From Chromobotia macracanthus (Eukaryota; Chordata; Actinopteri; Cypriniformes; Botiidae), in assembly GCA_036877525.1 (NCBI GenBank), contig JAZGTH010000015.1:4295001-4359000 (forward strand): 64,000 bases of DNA, read 5' to 3'. Of this stretch, positions 1-50,450 are shown in pieces (positions within the stretch are counted from its first letter, which is position 1; the number at the start of each line of letters is the position of its first letter). The notes beneath the pieces are model-generated. The model did no database searches. It worked only from the letters and a program-made list of their open reading frames with translations, and was not told where the DNA came from. Position numbers and translations under genes: made by a program.

Positions 1-1041
1 TTTTTGTTAGGTCTAAAAAAACACAAAATGTTGTTATGTTTATGGCTAGAAAACTGACAAAAAACTTGCCAAGGGGGGGTATGAAAAATAAACTTAATTT
101 ACAATATTTCTTTTCTAATAATTATCTAAAGTAAATTACTGTTTGGCTATTTTTACTAGAAAAAAACAAGGCAAACATAAAGATTAAGAAAGTATTTCTG
201 CAGTGTAGTGTAGTTTATTAAATGGTCCTGCGCTTTTTAAAAGTACAAATAGTTTAAAGTATAAACGCGGTCTCTCAAATAATATTAGGTCATAAAAACT
301 GCGTGCATAAAATAAAAACACACTTTGTTGTGTGTAAAGCACGTTATTTTTGGACCTCATTGACTTTCACAAAAAAGTACTTGCAAAAACATGACAGATC
401 TCGTTCCCAAGAGAATGATCATTTTGCTTGGGTTGAATTGTGGGAAACACTGGAAAACAAAGGGCATTTTATGGGCCTGTAGAAATCTCGTTCTGGACTG
501 AATACTGTGAATATCTCTGATAGGTTTGAGACAGACTTTTATTATTAAAGCATTTCCTGCCTATTTGTATCACGTTGCTCTTTTCATACGAGTTTCAGCA
601 AGTGTGAATTACTCGGAAATGACGTGTCTGAAAAGCGCAGCTCCTGATAAGAAAACAAATTCACCCTGGATGAATTGTGGTGCTGTCTAGTTAGGGAAAT
701 GATGATGTCGTACGGCATCATTTAACAATTCAGCAGGACGAGAGACGGATGAGTGTGTTAGTGGCATTTAATGACTCTGAGCTTTTGTGCTGTCAGTCTC
801 ACTGCTGAGTATGAACTATTGGGTGAGGATGGATATGAACTTACACATACATCAAAAAAAGAAAACAAAACAACTCACACTTCCTGTGACTACCCTGCGG
901 CAATGCTACATGTGTTGTGCTCAAATTTCCAGAGCCATATACAGAGACTACAATATAATAAGAGTCTGGGGTGGTTTCTTAGTAATTCTCCAATGTGAAG
1001 AAGCTCTGATTGGTCAAAAGGTTGCAATGTTCAGATTAAAG

Positions 1042-1072
1042 ATAATAATAATAATAATAATAATAATAATAT
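1042..1072. repeat. (AAT)n microsatellite
   Basis: About ten AAT units, flanked by AT-rich sequence. Confidence 0.95.
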
Positions 1073-1139
1073 TAAAGTGTGGGTGTGTGCTTTTTCTTAC
1101 ACTTAATGCATTGTGTTCTGCACTTGGGTGGGTGTGCAT

Positions 1140-1300
1140 TAAACCGGCATAGCAACGCCCTGGCAACCACAAACACTGGCTACTAAACAACAACATGTTA
1201 AAACCACCCAAAACATCTTCAAAACTGTAAAGCAATACCCTAGCAACCACACTTAACAATAAATGCACGCCATAGCAACTACAACGCAACAAGCTAAGAC
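1140..1300. repeat. GCAACACCCTGGCAACC-type repeat
   Basis: Repeated variants of CCTAGCAACCAC / CATAGCAACGCC occur. Related GGTTGCTAGGGTGTT sequences appear at about 4780-4830, 24280-24350, 31890-31940 and 46595-46640. They are short members of a repeat type common in cyprinids. Confidence 0.5.
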
Positions 1301-1869
1301 TGTTTTAACAAACGTCGCTTACACAAGATGCATAAAAGAGGCATAATCATTATTTCAACTACGCAGCTTTACATCAGAAAATATTTAGACGATTTTAGCA
1401 ATAAGAATATTTATTTCTTACCTTGTTTTCTCTTACACAAAAGCTTTAAAACATACTATATCATCGCCACTTTTTCGGCGTTAAGGTGAACGCACCTGCC
1501 GTCGCCGGCGTAAGTTTGTATTATCGCGAGATCTTCTGAGTTTGCGCGCAAAGTGCGTTTGTCTTGATACCTCTGTGGATTAAAAAAGTATAATCATTTA
1601 AAATCTTTTTATTTTTGGGGTTGATTTATGACATACAAAATCAAAATCACCCTTTGAAATGTTTTTGAAACTATTTTTAAATACCGTGTCGAGTAATCAT
1701 AAACGGCTACGATTGGTCTATCTTGAATAGCGCTGAGAAAACTAACTAAGGTCACGTGACCCCACCGTCTACTTGCTGCTGGATGGGTGATCATTTACAC
1801 ACGAATGAAGATGCTGGCAGAAGTTGTAATTATTACTAATGAATTTAAAAATAGGATAAATATTAAAAT

Positions 1870-2175
1870 TTGTGTTTTATAAAACTTTGTTTTCTGCACC
1901 CAGATTTTTACTTATTCCTTATTCCTTCACATAGTTGCACTTTCCATTGTTTGCAGTCAGTAATTGTGCTTTTGCACAAGCACTTTTGGTATGTAGATAC
2001 TCATTTTACAATGAGTATCTGCATGCCACACATACGTATTTATTTGTGTATGTAAAATGTATTTACTGTTTTACTTTCTGTATTGTTCTGCTGTTCATTG
2101 AGCCACATTGAGTATTCCAGTGTATAAATTGTCATGGACATCATATATGACAAATAAACTTGAAACCTGAACCTA
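1870..2175 (+). mobile_element. possible LINE 3' end
   Basis: The stretch ends ATGACAAATAAACTTGAAACC, like the 3' tails of teleost non-LTR elements that finish in a polyadenylation signal. No reverse transcriptase remains, so this rests on tail resemblance only. Confidence 0.3.
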
Positions 2176-2559
2176 AAATGCTGTGGGAAACTAAAGACAT
2201 CTATTTGGTAGAATTACCTATTTAGATTTATTCTGCTTGAGTATGAAACTGCAAATCCCCACATATTTCCTAAGGGTCAAACGTAAGGATATTGGGTGCT
2301 TTCAAGAACATTTCCAAATTTGAACCACAAATCCTTAAATTGTTGCCCTAGACCACATTGTAACTGCAGCTGAAATGTGTTAGTGTGGCTATTGTCCTAT
2401 ATAATACAGCACATTACCATAGAATGTTTAAAAAAAATGGACTTTTATTTTGTAATAAGATGAGTAAAATACTTTAAAAATGAAGCAAACACTTCACAAG
2501 CAATTATTTAAAATTGAGCTTCAAACAAATCAAGGTAAATCAGTCACAAAATAGAGATG

Positions 2560-3060
2560 TGTTCCTTTAGCGTTTCGCTTCCGTTCAATTAATGCAACAG
2601 CCCCACCCATAGCTGGTGAATTAGTTCTATTCATCTCAGTTAAAGCGTTGAGAGGTGGTGCTTCGCTTTAACTGCACCACACCACGGTTCATTTTCCTGC
2701 TAATCAGCATTTAGTGCTGTGAAAATCCAGGTGCGAGACTACTGTTGCAAGTTAAAGCTCTTCCAAGTTTCCTACTTTCTCCCCTGAAATCAACCATTAA
2801 TTAGTCACAAACATTTCTCCTCCATTTCTAATTGGCTTGTATTTGTCAAGATACAGTTAAAGACAACGTTTAATTAATTAAACATGAAAGTCACACCTTT
2901 CTGAGTGTTGAAGAATACAGATGTAACAGATTATTTTTTCCCCTCCAAAATCCTGCACCACCATCGGATTTGTTCAACTCTTTATCACATTAATTAGCAC
3001 CTCAATCCTGTCCTTTTTGCAAATGAGGGTTAGGTGAGAGGTGCGAGTATAATGGCTTAA
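2560..3060. promoter_or_regulatory. candidate regulatory element in the 3' flank
   Basis: Non-repetitive sequence with many TAATTA-type cores (TTCAATTAATGC, ATTAATTAGTC, TTTAATTAATTAAAC, CATTAATTAGC) about 6-8 kb downstream of satb1. Candidate conserved non-coding element. Confidence 0.3.
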
Positions 3061-3457
3061 AATGCACAGAGCTAACGAGTTATTCATCCGTCTGCAGCTG
3101 TTTGCTTCATCCAAACACTTTAAAACAGTTTTCTTTCTTTATTTATTTATTGGTCTTTCTGTTTTTATGTTTTCTGCATAGTCGCTAGCAAGCTAGCTAG
3201 GTGGAAGTTGCGTACGGTCGGCTCAGAGCTGTTCTGTTTCACGTAATCGTAATCCCTCGACTCTAACCAGGTGGAAATAACATTCATTGATAGTTTAAAC
3301 AAACAGGTGTGAGATTCCTGACTTGAAGTGTTATTTCACCTGTCACATTAACAGTTAAAGAAGCAGAAAGTATTGTAAGGTATTGTTGCTGTCGGCTTAC
3401 TTGAACACAGCTACTGTAAAAACACCTTGCCCAATGATTTTTTTGTTATATAAAGTG

Positions 3458-3703
3458 TTAAAGGTAGGTCTTTTCTAGAAACATATTTTGTTATGCTGGT
3501 TGAAAGTCTCTTCACATCACGATAGCAATCAGTAAGTAAAGTGGTATGAATATGTTTATACTATGTATTTGTATACATCTGAACACTTTTGGAGGAGGTG
3601 TAGCTTTGGAGATCGCTCTCAAAGAAGAGTGGGAACTTATGCAGTCGAAACGATGTTGCCTTTGCTAGCCTCTTCAGAATTGTTCACCTTATCTTTACCT
3701 TGC
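3458..3703 (+). mobile_element. TTAAAGGCAGGG-family inverted-repeat element
   Basis: The copy begins TTAAAGGTAGGTCTTTTC and contains the shared GTTATGCTGGTTGAAAGTCT and GGAGGAGGTGTAGCTTTGG segments. It is a diverged, roughly 245-bp copy of a five-member family in this window. Its ends are inverted repeats of the type TTAAAGGCAGGGTAGG / CCTACCCTGCCTTTAA. Confidence 0.7.
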
Positions 3704-5695
3704 TTCATACCTCATTATTCATGTTATTTTCTTTCCCTGGACTACGTTTATGTTTTTCCAAAATGGACGTGTCTTGCAACCTGTCCATGAGTTTGATTGG
3801 ATGCACAGCCATAAGATGACGTGGGTAGTATTTTCTCCTCCTTTTTAAAAGAACGCTGGAAAATGTTTTCTTAATGTTCTCTCGAAGGTATTAAAAAGTT
3901 CTCACAGTAACATTTTTTTAATATTATATATCATAAATATCAAAAACTGTACTCTTTTTGTTGGCTGTGGAACATTTTGTTGCTTGAATATTACAGAAAC
4001 ATTCCCACATACTAAAATTGTTGGGTATTTGTGCTACTATCCTAAGCCTGTTAACGTAATTAAATGGTTGGTGTAGTTTATTATTTGCGTTATTACTTTA
4101 GGTGGCAAATAATTGGGTCCGTTGACACCAGTCAACACAATCACTTTGAGTTCGAAAACACACCAGTCGACCATTGAAATGTGTCATAGGTGTCATAGAC
4201 CTCCTGGATGTAATGTAAAGAGAGGGGACAAAAATCAGATGTGTCAAAATATCAGATTTCTGCAGTCTATAGAAAATAAGAGTTTGCACGAAAATGTTCA
4301 AAATAGTGCTGAACGTGATTAAACTGTGTAACATGGAAGATTGTTGGAGGTGTTGCTGTTTTGGTCACCGCAGAAGTGGAACCATCAATGTAAGTGGTTG
4401 CCAATGAGTGGTGTTGTTCATCCACGAGTTATTGCTTTAAAATGAATACAGGTAGACAGGTTTAGAAAAGGAAAATAGGTTCAATTAGTACTTCAGATAA
4501 TAAGAGGCCACTTTAGCTAAATTTCCTGAAAATGAATAAGTGGACACCCAGTGAGTAAATGGTGATGGATGTGTTGTTTGGAGTATTTTACCCTGCCTGA
4601 ACCATTGCTGCAGAAAAATAATCAACTAGCCAGTGAACCAGCATTGAATCTCACTCTCACAGCAAGGGTTACATAATTGTTCAAGGAAAGCAGTCAAAGT
4701 AATAATCATATTTTTAATGAACTTTAAAAATGCAAAAACATTCAAATATTGCGCAAAACATTAGCCACCATAATGCTAGGGTCTTGTGGGTGGTTGCTAG
4801 GGTGTTGCCATGGCTGTGTAGTAGGGGTTTGTTAGAAACCTTCTGATGTAAAGTATGAGTTACAGTTAAAGTCATGTTTGCTTTAGATAGCACCACTAGT
4901 TATGTTTGTACACACAGAAACAACAGTTCTGTACTGCAATGCAAATTTGTGCCATCTGAATGGACAGCGAGTGTTATACATTTGCTCGTTTTGTGTTGGG
5001 TAATTTCATGCTGCACCTTTAGAGTTGTTGTTCTACAGGAAAAGGCAAAGACAGCGTAGTGTTTCTGAGAGATACAAGACACAACTGGGGACACTGTAAA
5101 GCTCGCTTCTGGCACTATACCATGTGGTTGCTTGGCAACATCTCAATTTAGCTGCAAAGTGGAGGTGTTTGAGATCGGCACTGATAAATATTGTGCATGA
5201 TGATATCTTGATCTCCACCGACCTGCTTTGTAGAGGGTCATCTGCGCTTTGTTCTCGTTTTAATCCATCACAGAGGTTTGGAACGGAGTAAAATGCCACT
5301 TGCTGTACAATGACACCATTAAATTCAATTATTGTTATAAGGCGCTGAGTCTGGGCTGTTTTAATTGAGCTGAGCAACGCTTGTTCAGTAAGAGACCACA
5401 GGCTTGGAAATAACTGATCAGGAAACTACAGATTAAATTTGGACATCAGGCCACAGATTAAAATCTGATTGGCCATCAGACCTCCTGAGTCAAGCTAAAT
5501 CTGATAAGCATGACACTTTTCTGCTGTGTTCAGAACAGAATTAATAACAAGCTGCCTACTGCATTCTAGTGCACTAAGTGTTTATCAAGTCTACTATAAA
5601 GAAAATAGTGTGTAACAGTATTCAACGATCAATTTTTCAGACAGCAATTTGTTGCATTGTTGTCACATGACCTCACTACTTTACATATGGAATTT

Positions 5696-5880
5696 CCCAG
5701 CTAACAATTTCAGGTTGTAAGAAACGTTTCCCTAACGTTTCCATTAAGTAATAAAAATAATGTTATTTTGAAAGTTCTAGGAACGTTCATAACATCCATT
5801 TTTTTACACATTGTACTAAATTATTACTTCATTATAGGAATGTTATTTAATGCTAAAAATAATATTCTAAGACCTTTAGC
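5696..5880 (+). mobile_element. AACGTT-family MITE-like element, 3'-truncated copy
   Basis: It begins CCCAGCTAACAATTTCAGG and continues with GTAAGAAACGTTTCCCTAAC, a Lys-free non-coding AT-rich body, and then fades near 5880. It shares its left end with ten other copies in this window. The family has short terminal inverted repeats of the form CCCAGCTAACA / TGTTAGCTGGG and AACGTT-rich subterminal sequence. No transposase is present. Confidence 0.75.
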
Positions 5881-8395
5881 AAGAGCATAGCATTGTGGGA
5901 TAGTGTTCTACGGATGCAGCATGCTCTGTTGTACGACACATTTAGTACTTGATATATTTGACTTTTGACTCTTTATCTGTATGGGCTGTCAACACAGTAT
6001 TTAAATAAAAATGCAAAATGATTGTTTTTAAGTCAAATGACTGCATACTGCACACAGAGATAAAGCAGACAATGTAGAATGTACTAAAAGCTAATATTCT
6101 AGTCTGATTATAGGCTCAGATTTTGGCTGGTAAGTTCTGTGAGCTGTTTTAAGCCTCACCTCTCTGAGTATCTTGTTTTAGATGTCTGCTCAGAGGCAGC
6201 ACACTAGCTTTGAGGCCATCCGGCTGTTTTGGACTGGATGGCTCTCCAGGTTTTATCTGGACATGCAGCCGTGCTGAGAGCCACTGTTACACACTTATAC
6301 AACACATCTCTTACAACAGCACCATGTTCAAAACCAGACAGATGGCAGAAACAGTGGTTTGTATACAACAGAACTGATCCTAAAAGTATACACTTGTTTT
6401 AATAGCCTATTCACAATAGGACTGTACATTGTTAAAAATTGGCATTACAGAGGCTTACTACCCCAAATGCACGTGTCAGTTTGTTTTAGTACAGTTTGTT
6501 CTTGTTTTGAGGCCTATATTTGTGCTACTTTATATCAGTAGTTGCGAGCACTGTGGTTAATTACACCACAGTTTGATTTGTTTTGTCTTAGTTTCATAAT
6601 GGAAAGCATTAACCCTCCAGTATGGAAATACACAATTAAACTTATCATAAACAGTGAAAATCCAAAAACTATTTCAGAACTAACTCAGACACAGAGAACA
6701 CTGGCTGTTGAGAAATTATAAGCTTCAAAACAACGTTTTTCATATCAAACCAAAAGCCATAAATTCAAACAAGATTACCAAAAATGACGGTAACATCAAG
6801 CATTAGATTAATCTGTCTTTTAGAGCTCATAAAATGAAGATGTTCTGCGTTTCCTTCTTTCAAATGTTATCTGGGGTAAAACCAATACATCATTCTTAAA
6901 CTTCACTGAAAATTAGTTTAACAATGATGCCAGAGAGATAACTTTACATAACATAAGATAAAAAGCAACATTTAGCTTAAAGTATGAGGAAAGAAAAGAG
7001 GAAAACATGATTATCCAAGAGGTCGTTTCAAGAAGCCGTAGCTGAGCCAGTAGACGGATGATTTCAGGCACTCTAAATGACCCACATTTTAAGATGGCAA
7101 AGCAATTTATAACAACCGGGTTCATCACTTGCATTACATCAGTCTTTAGATGGATTTTACTTCATTATTGACAGCTCAATGTGACAGGATGGATTAATAT
7201 TCTGGGTCAGGTTGGCATTCTACGGCTTTGTTTCAAAACCTAGTGAGCTCCCTACATAGGCAACATCATGCTGCTGACATTTAAGCTGTCTCTAAACTTT
7301 TTTATGCTTATATATGCCCATTCAAGATTATTAATAGATTTGATTTTAATTTAATGTTGATTCTAATTCCTAAATTATATATTCTGTCACGTCCATCTCA
7401 GGAAAGACTCAACTGCAGTGCAGGAGGTTAGTGATCAGACTTCCTTATTTTCACACAGTGGTTCCACAGAGATAGCTATCATTATAATAACTTTATTAGT
7501 GTTTCTGCAGCATTTTCGGTTTGATTTACTGCGCAGTCTCAGGGGCTGATGGGTAAGTGTTGTGTGCTCCCACAATGAGGCAAAACCTGCTATTATTGTG
7601 TCAGCCTGTGTTGAGTCTTCAGTTACTCTCCAGGCACAAAATTGAGTTAAGTATTCTTAAGTGTAGATATGTTCAGAATAGTACACTACCACACCACTCA
7701 TTACTGTTTCTGCTATATACAGTATGCCAGTTGTCTCTCTTGTATGTCAAGCATACAAGTAGCACATTCTATCCAGTTCTATATCCCACAATGCACTGTG
7801 CTGGACTTGATCTTCAAAGTGTCTTAATAGCTCAGGCAACAACCTGAGCTGGACTCGAACTCATGTCACCCATACTTCATGTGGTACCAAATCAGAGCAA
7901 ACATTTGAGTCGAGGCCCTGGATGGTATAAGGAATTTTATTTCACATTTTCATCCAATTTTGATACCTGTTAGTGTACACAATAAAATAGTGAACTTCAC
8001 AAACTTTTAAAGAGAAAACAACCTTTGCACATTATTTCCCCAGTTGCAATAATGCCTGTGTCTAAATTGCTGTCAGTTTGACAACAAAAGGTTGTGCTTA
8101 AATAAGCAAACAAATAACAGAACCACAGTTATGTTCTTTCTGTGTTAGATATATTACAGTAATGTACATACTTGCCTGTATCCTCTCTCCTGCCTCATAT
8201 ACATTTACAGCGTCTCCTTGACAAGTTTTACAAAGCAATGGCCTTTGTAGAGAACAATGTATATAAAACCAGCTGTTTAGAATGCTGCTCAGTTTGCACT
8301 TTAAAAAACGATGTTGCACAACTTACCCTCATCCTGAAGTCAGCTGTTTCACTTTTAAATACATTTAAGACCCTCTGTTTTCATTTCTCTAAAAA

Positions 8396-8718
8396 CCCAG
8401 CTACCAGAGAACATTCACAGAACACTGACTCACATTCCCTAGAATTCTCTCAAAGTTATCAAAATGTTCTTGCAGTAACGTCAGTAGAAGGTTTTTTAGC
8501 ATGATATCCAAAACATTATTCTTAAGTTACTAGTGGAATGTTTTAAAAATGTTACAGAATAAAAACGGTTTAAATAACATTCTTATAACCAAGCAATGCT
8601 AAAACATTTAAAACTGGATGGTTTAAACGTTCCTAGAACTTTCCAAATAACATTAACGTTTTTGTGACTAATGGAAATGTTACGGAAATGTTCTTACAAC
8701 CTTAAATTGTTAGCTGGG
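8396..8718 (-). mobile_element. AACGTT-family MITE-like element, near full length
   Basis: This copy is inverted relative to the one near 5.7 kb. It runs from CCCAGCTACCAGAGAACATT to TTAAATTGTTAGCTGGG, about 320 bp, so the family's full length is about 300-350 bp. The two ends form an imperfect inverted repeat. Confidence 0.8.
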
Positions 8719-9110
8719 AAGGCCTGTGTGGTTACTTGGGCTTAGACTATTTAGGGAAAATCCATTTATGATTACAGAGGTCACTCTTGTTCTGCTTCTA
8801 TATGGGTGTTAGTCTGCCAGACAGATTTCCACGTGGCTCAGAGCGTCACCTGGAGTTCATTGAGAAGTCAACACACCTTCACAGCTTTACACCTCCAATC
8901 CCTGCAGATCAGCTCACTATCAGGGCTTTAACACCTGCTGTCTATTTACCCTTAAACACGCTTATAATATGACTTTATCCAGCCTGGCACCCAGGAGAGC
9001 AACCCTTATTAAGCACAGGAAGAAGCTACCGGCTGACTTTTTCCAAATGTTCCCTATGCTGTGGATACTCGCCATATGAACGCCAAGATTCCGGAGTACA
9101 ATACAAACAG

Positions 9111-9116
9111 TTTAAT
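9111..9116 (-). terminator. candidate polyadenylation signal ATTAAA
   Basis: The minus strand reads ATTAAA at 9116-9111, followed by a U/GU-rich stretch (CTGTTTGTATTGT). This is the common variant signal with a plausible downstream element. It is the first reasonable candidate beyond the dense AT-rich UTR-like sequence. Confidence 0.4.
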
Positions 9117-10167
9117 TGTGTCATTAACAATCAGTAACCACTCCTAGTTAGAACATTTCTGCATTAACCAAGAAACACTTATAAAACAGTCAGTCGTAAC
9201 AAAATAACTGGTGTTCTCGTTGCAATAAACTCATAAAAAAGAAACACTTTTTTTATACATCATATTTTTACAGGAATAATTGAGTTGGATTGTGAACCAA
9301 AGGAAGACACATTGCAAACATCGATTTCACACAAATTGCATATGTTTTTATCTCTCTAAGGTGGTCTATAGGTTAGTCATTTACCTAAGCTTATTTGCAT
9401 GATAGTAAAAATTGCATACAACATTAATCGTGAAGCTTGTAGCATGAGTTGCTTGACATACAGCACTTTTTTAGGCAACTGTTAAAGCACATTTTTCCAT
9501 TAAAACGTTAAGACACTTCTGATTTTACTGCCCATCAAAATTACATTGATAAATAGAAAACCATCAGTAAAATGAAAAGCGCCCGGTGACGGAAATGTTC
9601 AAAAAACCTAATTACATCAGAATATGGAATGAACCCAAAATAAATAATGCAGGACGATGAGAACTGAAGGAGGTCGTGATTCACATTTTAAACTGTGGAA
9701 ATCCAAGATATTACAGTGACCAAAGTTTCGCAAAATAATCTAACATCGGCAGTGCCATATATAGTACAAGGCATTTGTTGGCATAGTTTCTTTAAGACTG
9801 TATACTTTTTTACAATTAATATATGTCTATATATATATTTATATTTCTTCAAACCAAATAATAAGATTGAGCCATTTTCCTGGTTTGTAGAGATCCAGAG
9901 ACTGAGCAAGTCCTTCTGATTTCAGAGGGAATCACTCATTAGCCAGCAGGGCTCGACTCAGTACTTCACCGTTAAGGCCTTTGTCTCCTCCTCTTCTCCA
10001 ATTTCATGCAATTTTTTAAAAAGAACTCCAGTTAACATCACATACGTAAACATCAAAGTCTATCTAACGCCATTGGCTTTCCTTTTTTTAAATCAGTAGC
10101 TCAAACTCAGTGTAAAAACAACAGACAAGAAGTGCAGTCGCAAATATCCACAGCAACATACTGTTGA

Positions 10168-10657
10168 TTGAAAGGAACAGCTACAAATGTAAAATTCTGT
10201 CATATTTTGACCTTCGTGTCATTCTGAACTCATAAGACATTCTTCATTCCTTTAAACACAAAATGTGAATTTGTGTAAAAATTGTCATGTCTGCTTTTCC
10301 CATACAATGAAAGTAAATGGGGACAGGAGCTGTCATGCCAAAATGCAAGACAGTACCACAAAATTATCATAGAACTAGTCCATGCGACTCGTGTGCTATT
10401 CTGAAGCTATACGATAGCTTTGCGAAGAACAGTCTGGAATTTCTGTCATTATGGACCACTTGTATGGTGTTTTTAATGTTACTGTAGACCTGGAAAGCTC
10501 AAGTCCCCATTTACATCTGTTGCTTGTAAAAAATCAGCCGGGATATTCTTTGAAAATTCTTTTTTGTTGCTGTTGCTCCACAAATGAAATAAAGTCATGT
10601 TGGGAACAACGCAAGGGTGGTAAATGATGACAGAATTTGGGTACACTGTTCCTTTGA
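10168..10657. mobile_element. interspersed repeat (AGTTCACCCAAAAATG family) in the 3'UTR region
   Basis: The left end is AAAGGAACAGCTACAAATG followed by an ATTCTGTCAT segment. The right end has GGTAAATGATGACAGAATTT and ACTGTTCCTTT. The ends form an inverted repeat. The family (AGTTCACCCAAAAATGAAAA...ACCCTCATGTC) is one of the commonest interspersed repeats of cyprinid genomes. About 490 bp. Confidence 0.65.
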
Positions 10658-10884
10658 GAGTTTTTTTTTTTTTACATTGTTTGTGCATATTTTTGAAATG
10701 ATGCACAAGTCTTTACAGTGAAATAATACACACTTTACAAAACTGTGAAAGTTAATTACCTCTGTATTATTCAGTCTTGTGTAAAAAGTCTTACAGTTTC
10801 GCCCATGAAACACAGACAGTCAAAGAGAACGAGAGAGAGAGATACTAGAATAAAATTCAAAGAAATTGGTCTGCGAGGCTAGGG

Positions 10885-48679
<37,795 letters not shown>

Positions 48680-48737
48680 GGTTCTCAGCACCACAACTAA
48701 CGGTCACCTGAAGAGAACCAACAAGAGCTTAGATGTT

Positions 48738-48892
48738 AGGACTTGTAGCTCAACTGGTAGAACATTGCTTTAGCAGGGCAAAGGTTGTGAGTTTGATTCC
48801 TAGGAGAAACACATTGATAAAAATGTATACCTTAAATGTACTGTAAGTCACTTTGAATAAAAACATCTGCCAAACGCATTAATGTAAATGTA
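48738..48892 (+). mobile_element. tRNA-derived SINE
   Basis: A tRNA-like head has an A box (TTGTAGCTCAACTGGTAGA) and a B box (GGTTGTGAGTTTGATTCC). It is followed by the teleost SINE/LINE-type tail (CTGTAAGTCACTTTGAATAA, AAACATCTGCCAAACGC). It lies in the first intron, about 30 bp upstream of the acceptor of the start-codon exon and antisense to the gene. Confidence 0.8.
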
Positions 48893-50081
48893 GGACTGCT
48901 GGAAAAACAACGACTGGATATCCTGCATATTTAAAAATTTGGGGAAAAAAATAAATGTCCCAAACTTTTATAAGACAGAAAAGTGAAAAAGATTACTGAC
49001 TAACAAAAAAACAAAACAAAAAAAAACACTGAAAACAGAAAGAGTATTTTCAGTTTAACTGTCTCTTCAATGTATACTAAAATGTCAAATCAAGCTTAAT
49101 GTTACATGGCATTTAGAATGTTTCATGCTACGATCACGTTTCATTCTTCAGAGCATATATTATGCATGTTTAACCCGCTGCAGAATCCCATGCGCAGAGC
49201 AAACAAGCTAGTTTTTGTGCAGTCGCATTAATGTGCAGAAGAGTGCACTTAAAGGATCACCGCAAAGTATAAAAAACCTTCAAAAATGGAACAAAATGAA
49301 AAATATTCCAGAATATAAAATCTTGCTGTATTAAAACTGTTCTAAAGAACCCAAAATTCTTCATGGAGGTGAAACGTTTACAAAAGAGTGAAAAAGTGTG
49401 TTATCCATGTGAAAATGTTTGATATTTTTGGTTACCTTACTCACAGCTGTCCAATTTCAATGGCACCTTTTTAAAGGTTTCTCTAAAAATCCCAAAACAG
49501 AGAGAGACCTCGTATTATCCGGGATTACAAAAAACGGGAAGTGAACCTTGTCTAAACGTTGCGTTTACACTGATAAAGGAATGCTGCTCCAGACAGTATG
49601 ACAGACGGGGGTTAGATTTCATCAAACAGGCCGAACGAGACATCAGACATGCAACAATGAACTCCAAAGCACTGAACAACAGTTGAACTTGTTTGACATC
49701 CCTTAAGAATAGGTATAGGGGAGCTATAGCTATATATATGATGTATATATATATACAGTCTCTATACATGTTCAAAGTTCACTGGAAGCAGATCGTTGTA
49801 CATTGATCTGTGTATCTCTCTTTAAAAATACAGCAAATTAGACTTGAATAAAACTAGTTCATTTAAAGCACATTTTTAGCCTGCATGAAAACGTTTTATT
49901 CAATGCATTTAATGGGATAAGAGAATCATGAAATAATCCAACTGCACAAGTATACAAAAATATTTGTATCCTTTTTTTAGACTTAAAAGGGAAAAACACA
50001 ATAAGCACAACCTGGCATGCAAAGTAATTCAATAACACAAACAAAAACACAAATAATAAAGATAAAGCAGCCACAACTCAC

Positions 50082-50450
50082 CACTGTAAGACGTGCATAT
50101 AAGGAGCTCTGGATGAATAGCGCCTTCAAGTTTTGACAAGAGGAGCAAAAACTTTGATTCTCTGTAATATCGGTCTTATGACAAGACTCCCCAAAATACC
50201 CAAAAAGATCGAACTGAAAACGATCCTAATCTTAAACATACGAAACTTCAGCTTTTCTTTACCAAGCACCTAACATCACAGAACAAGTCCTTAATTTCAA
50301 CACACAACCGATGGGCAGCTATGTCTATTTATATACATATGAAAACCGAAATTTATTTGGACTACTTTCACATGTAAAAGAAATCGCAAGCAACGCGCAA
50401 AATGCGCAAAACGAGCGTCTTTTGTGACGCTCTCCGACAGGTCTATATAG
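50082..50450 (-). promoter_or_regulatory. satb1: candidate proximal promoter and non-coding first exon of satb1
   Basis: On the minus strand a TATA-like CTATATAG lies at 50450-50443 at the edge of a CpG-rich block. A start near 50420 would give a first exon of about 330 nt ending at a donor-like GTG/GTGAGT at 50082/50081. That would splice to the acceptor at 48708, with a first intron of about 1.4 kb. SATB1 genes are known to have non-coding first exons and multiple promoters. Only the motifs are seen; the start site and exon are inferred. Confidence 0.4.

Larger units (their letters stand above)
1..9090. other. 3' flank without a recognisable gene
   Basis: AT-rich intergenic sequence. All open frames are short and lack family resemblance or codon structure. 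Apart from the repeats and the regulatory candidate listed separately, I see nothing that can be supported. A diverged AACGTT-family remnant may lie at about 3850-3990. Confidence 0.6.
9095..10884 (-). other. satb1: probable satb1 3'UTR (extent inferred)
   Basis: About 1.8 kb follows the stop codon without convincing coding potential. On the minus strand it is AT-rich with TATTTAT-like AU elements and a complex non-repetitive sequence from about 10160 to 9600, as expected for a long vertebrate 3'UTR. An interspersed repeat occupies 10168-10657, so either the repeat is carried in the UTR or a shorter UTR ends before it. No AATAAA was seen on the minus strand between the stop and the repeat. 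The end is set at the ATTAAA near 9116; it is an inference without transcript support. Confidence 0.5.

Noticed and set aside
771..1292. overlapping short open frames near 1 kb
   Set aside because: They include the AAT microsatellite (poly-Ile). No splice or family evidence.
48738..48815. possible tRNA gene
   Set aside because: The A and B boxes are tRNA-like, but the fold is not intact and the conserved SINE tail follows. Read as a SINE.
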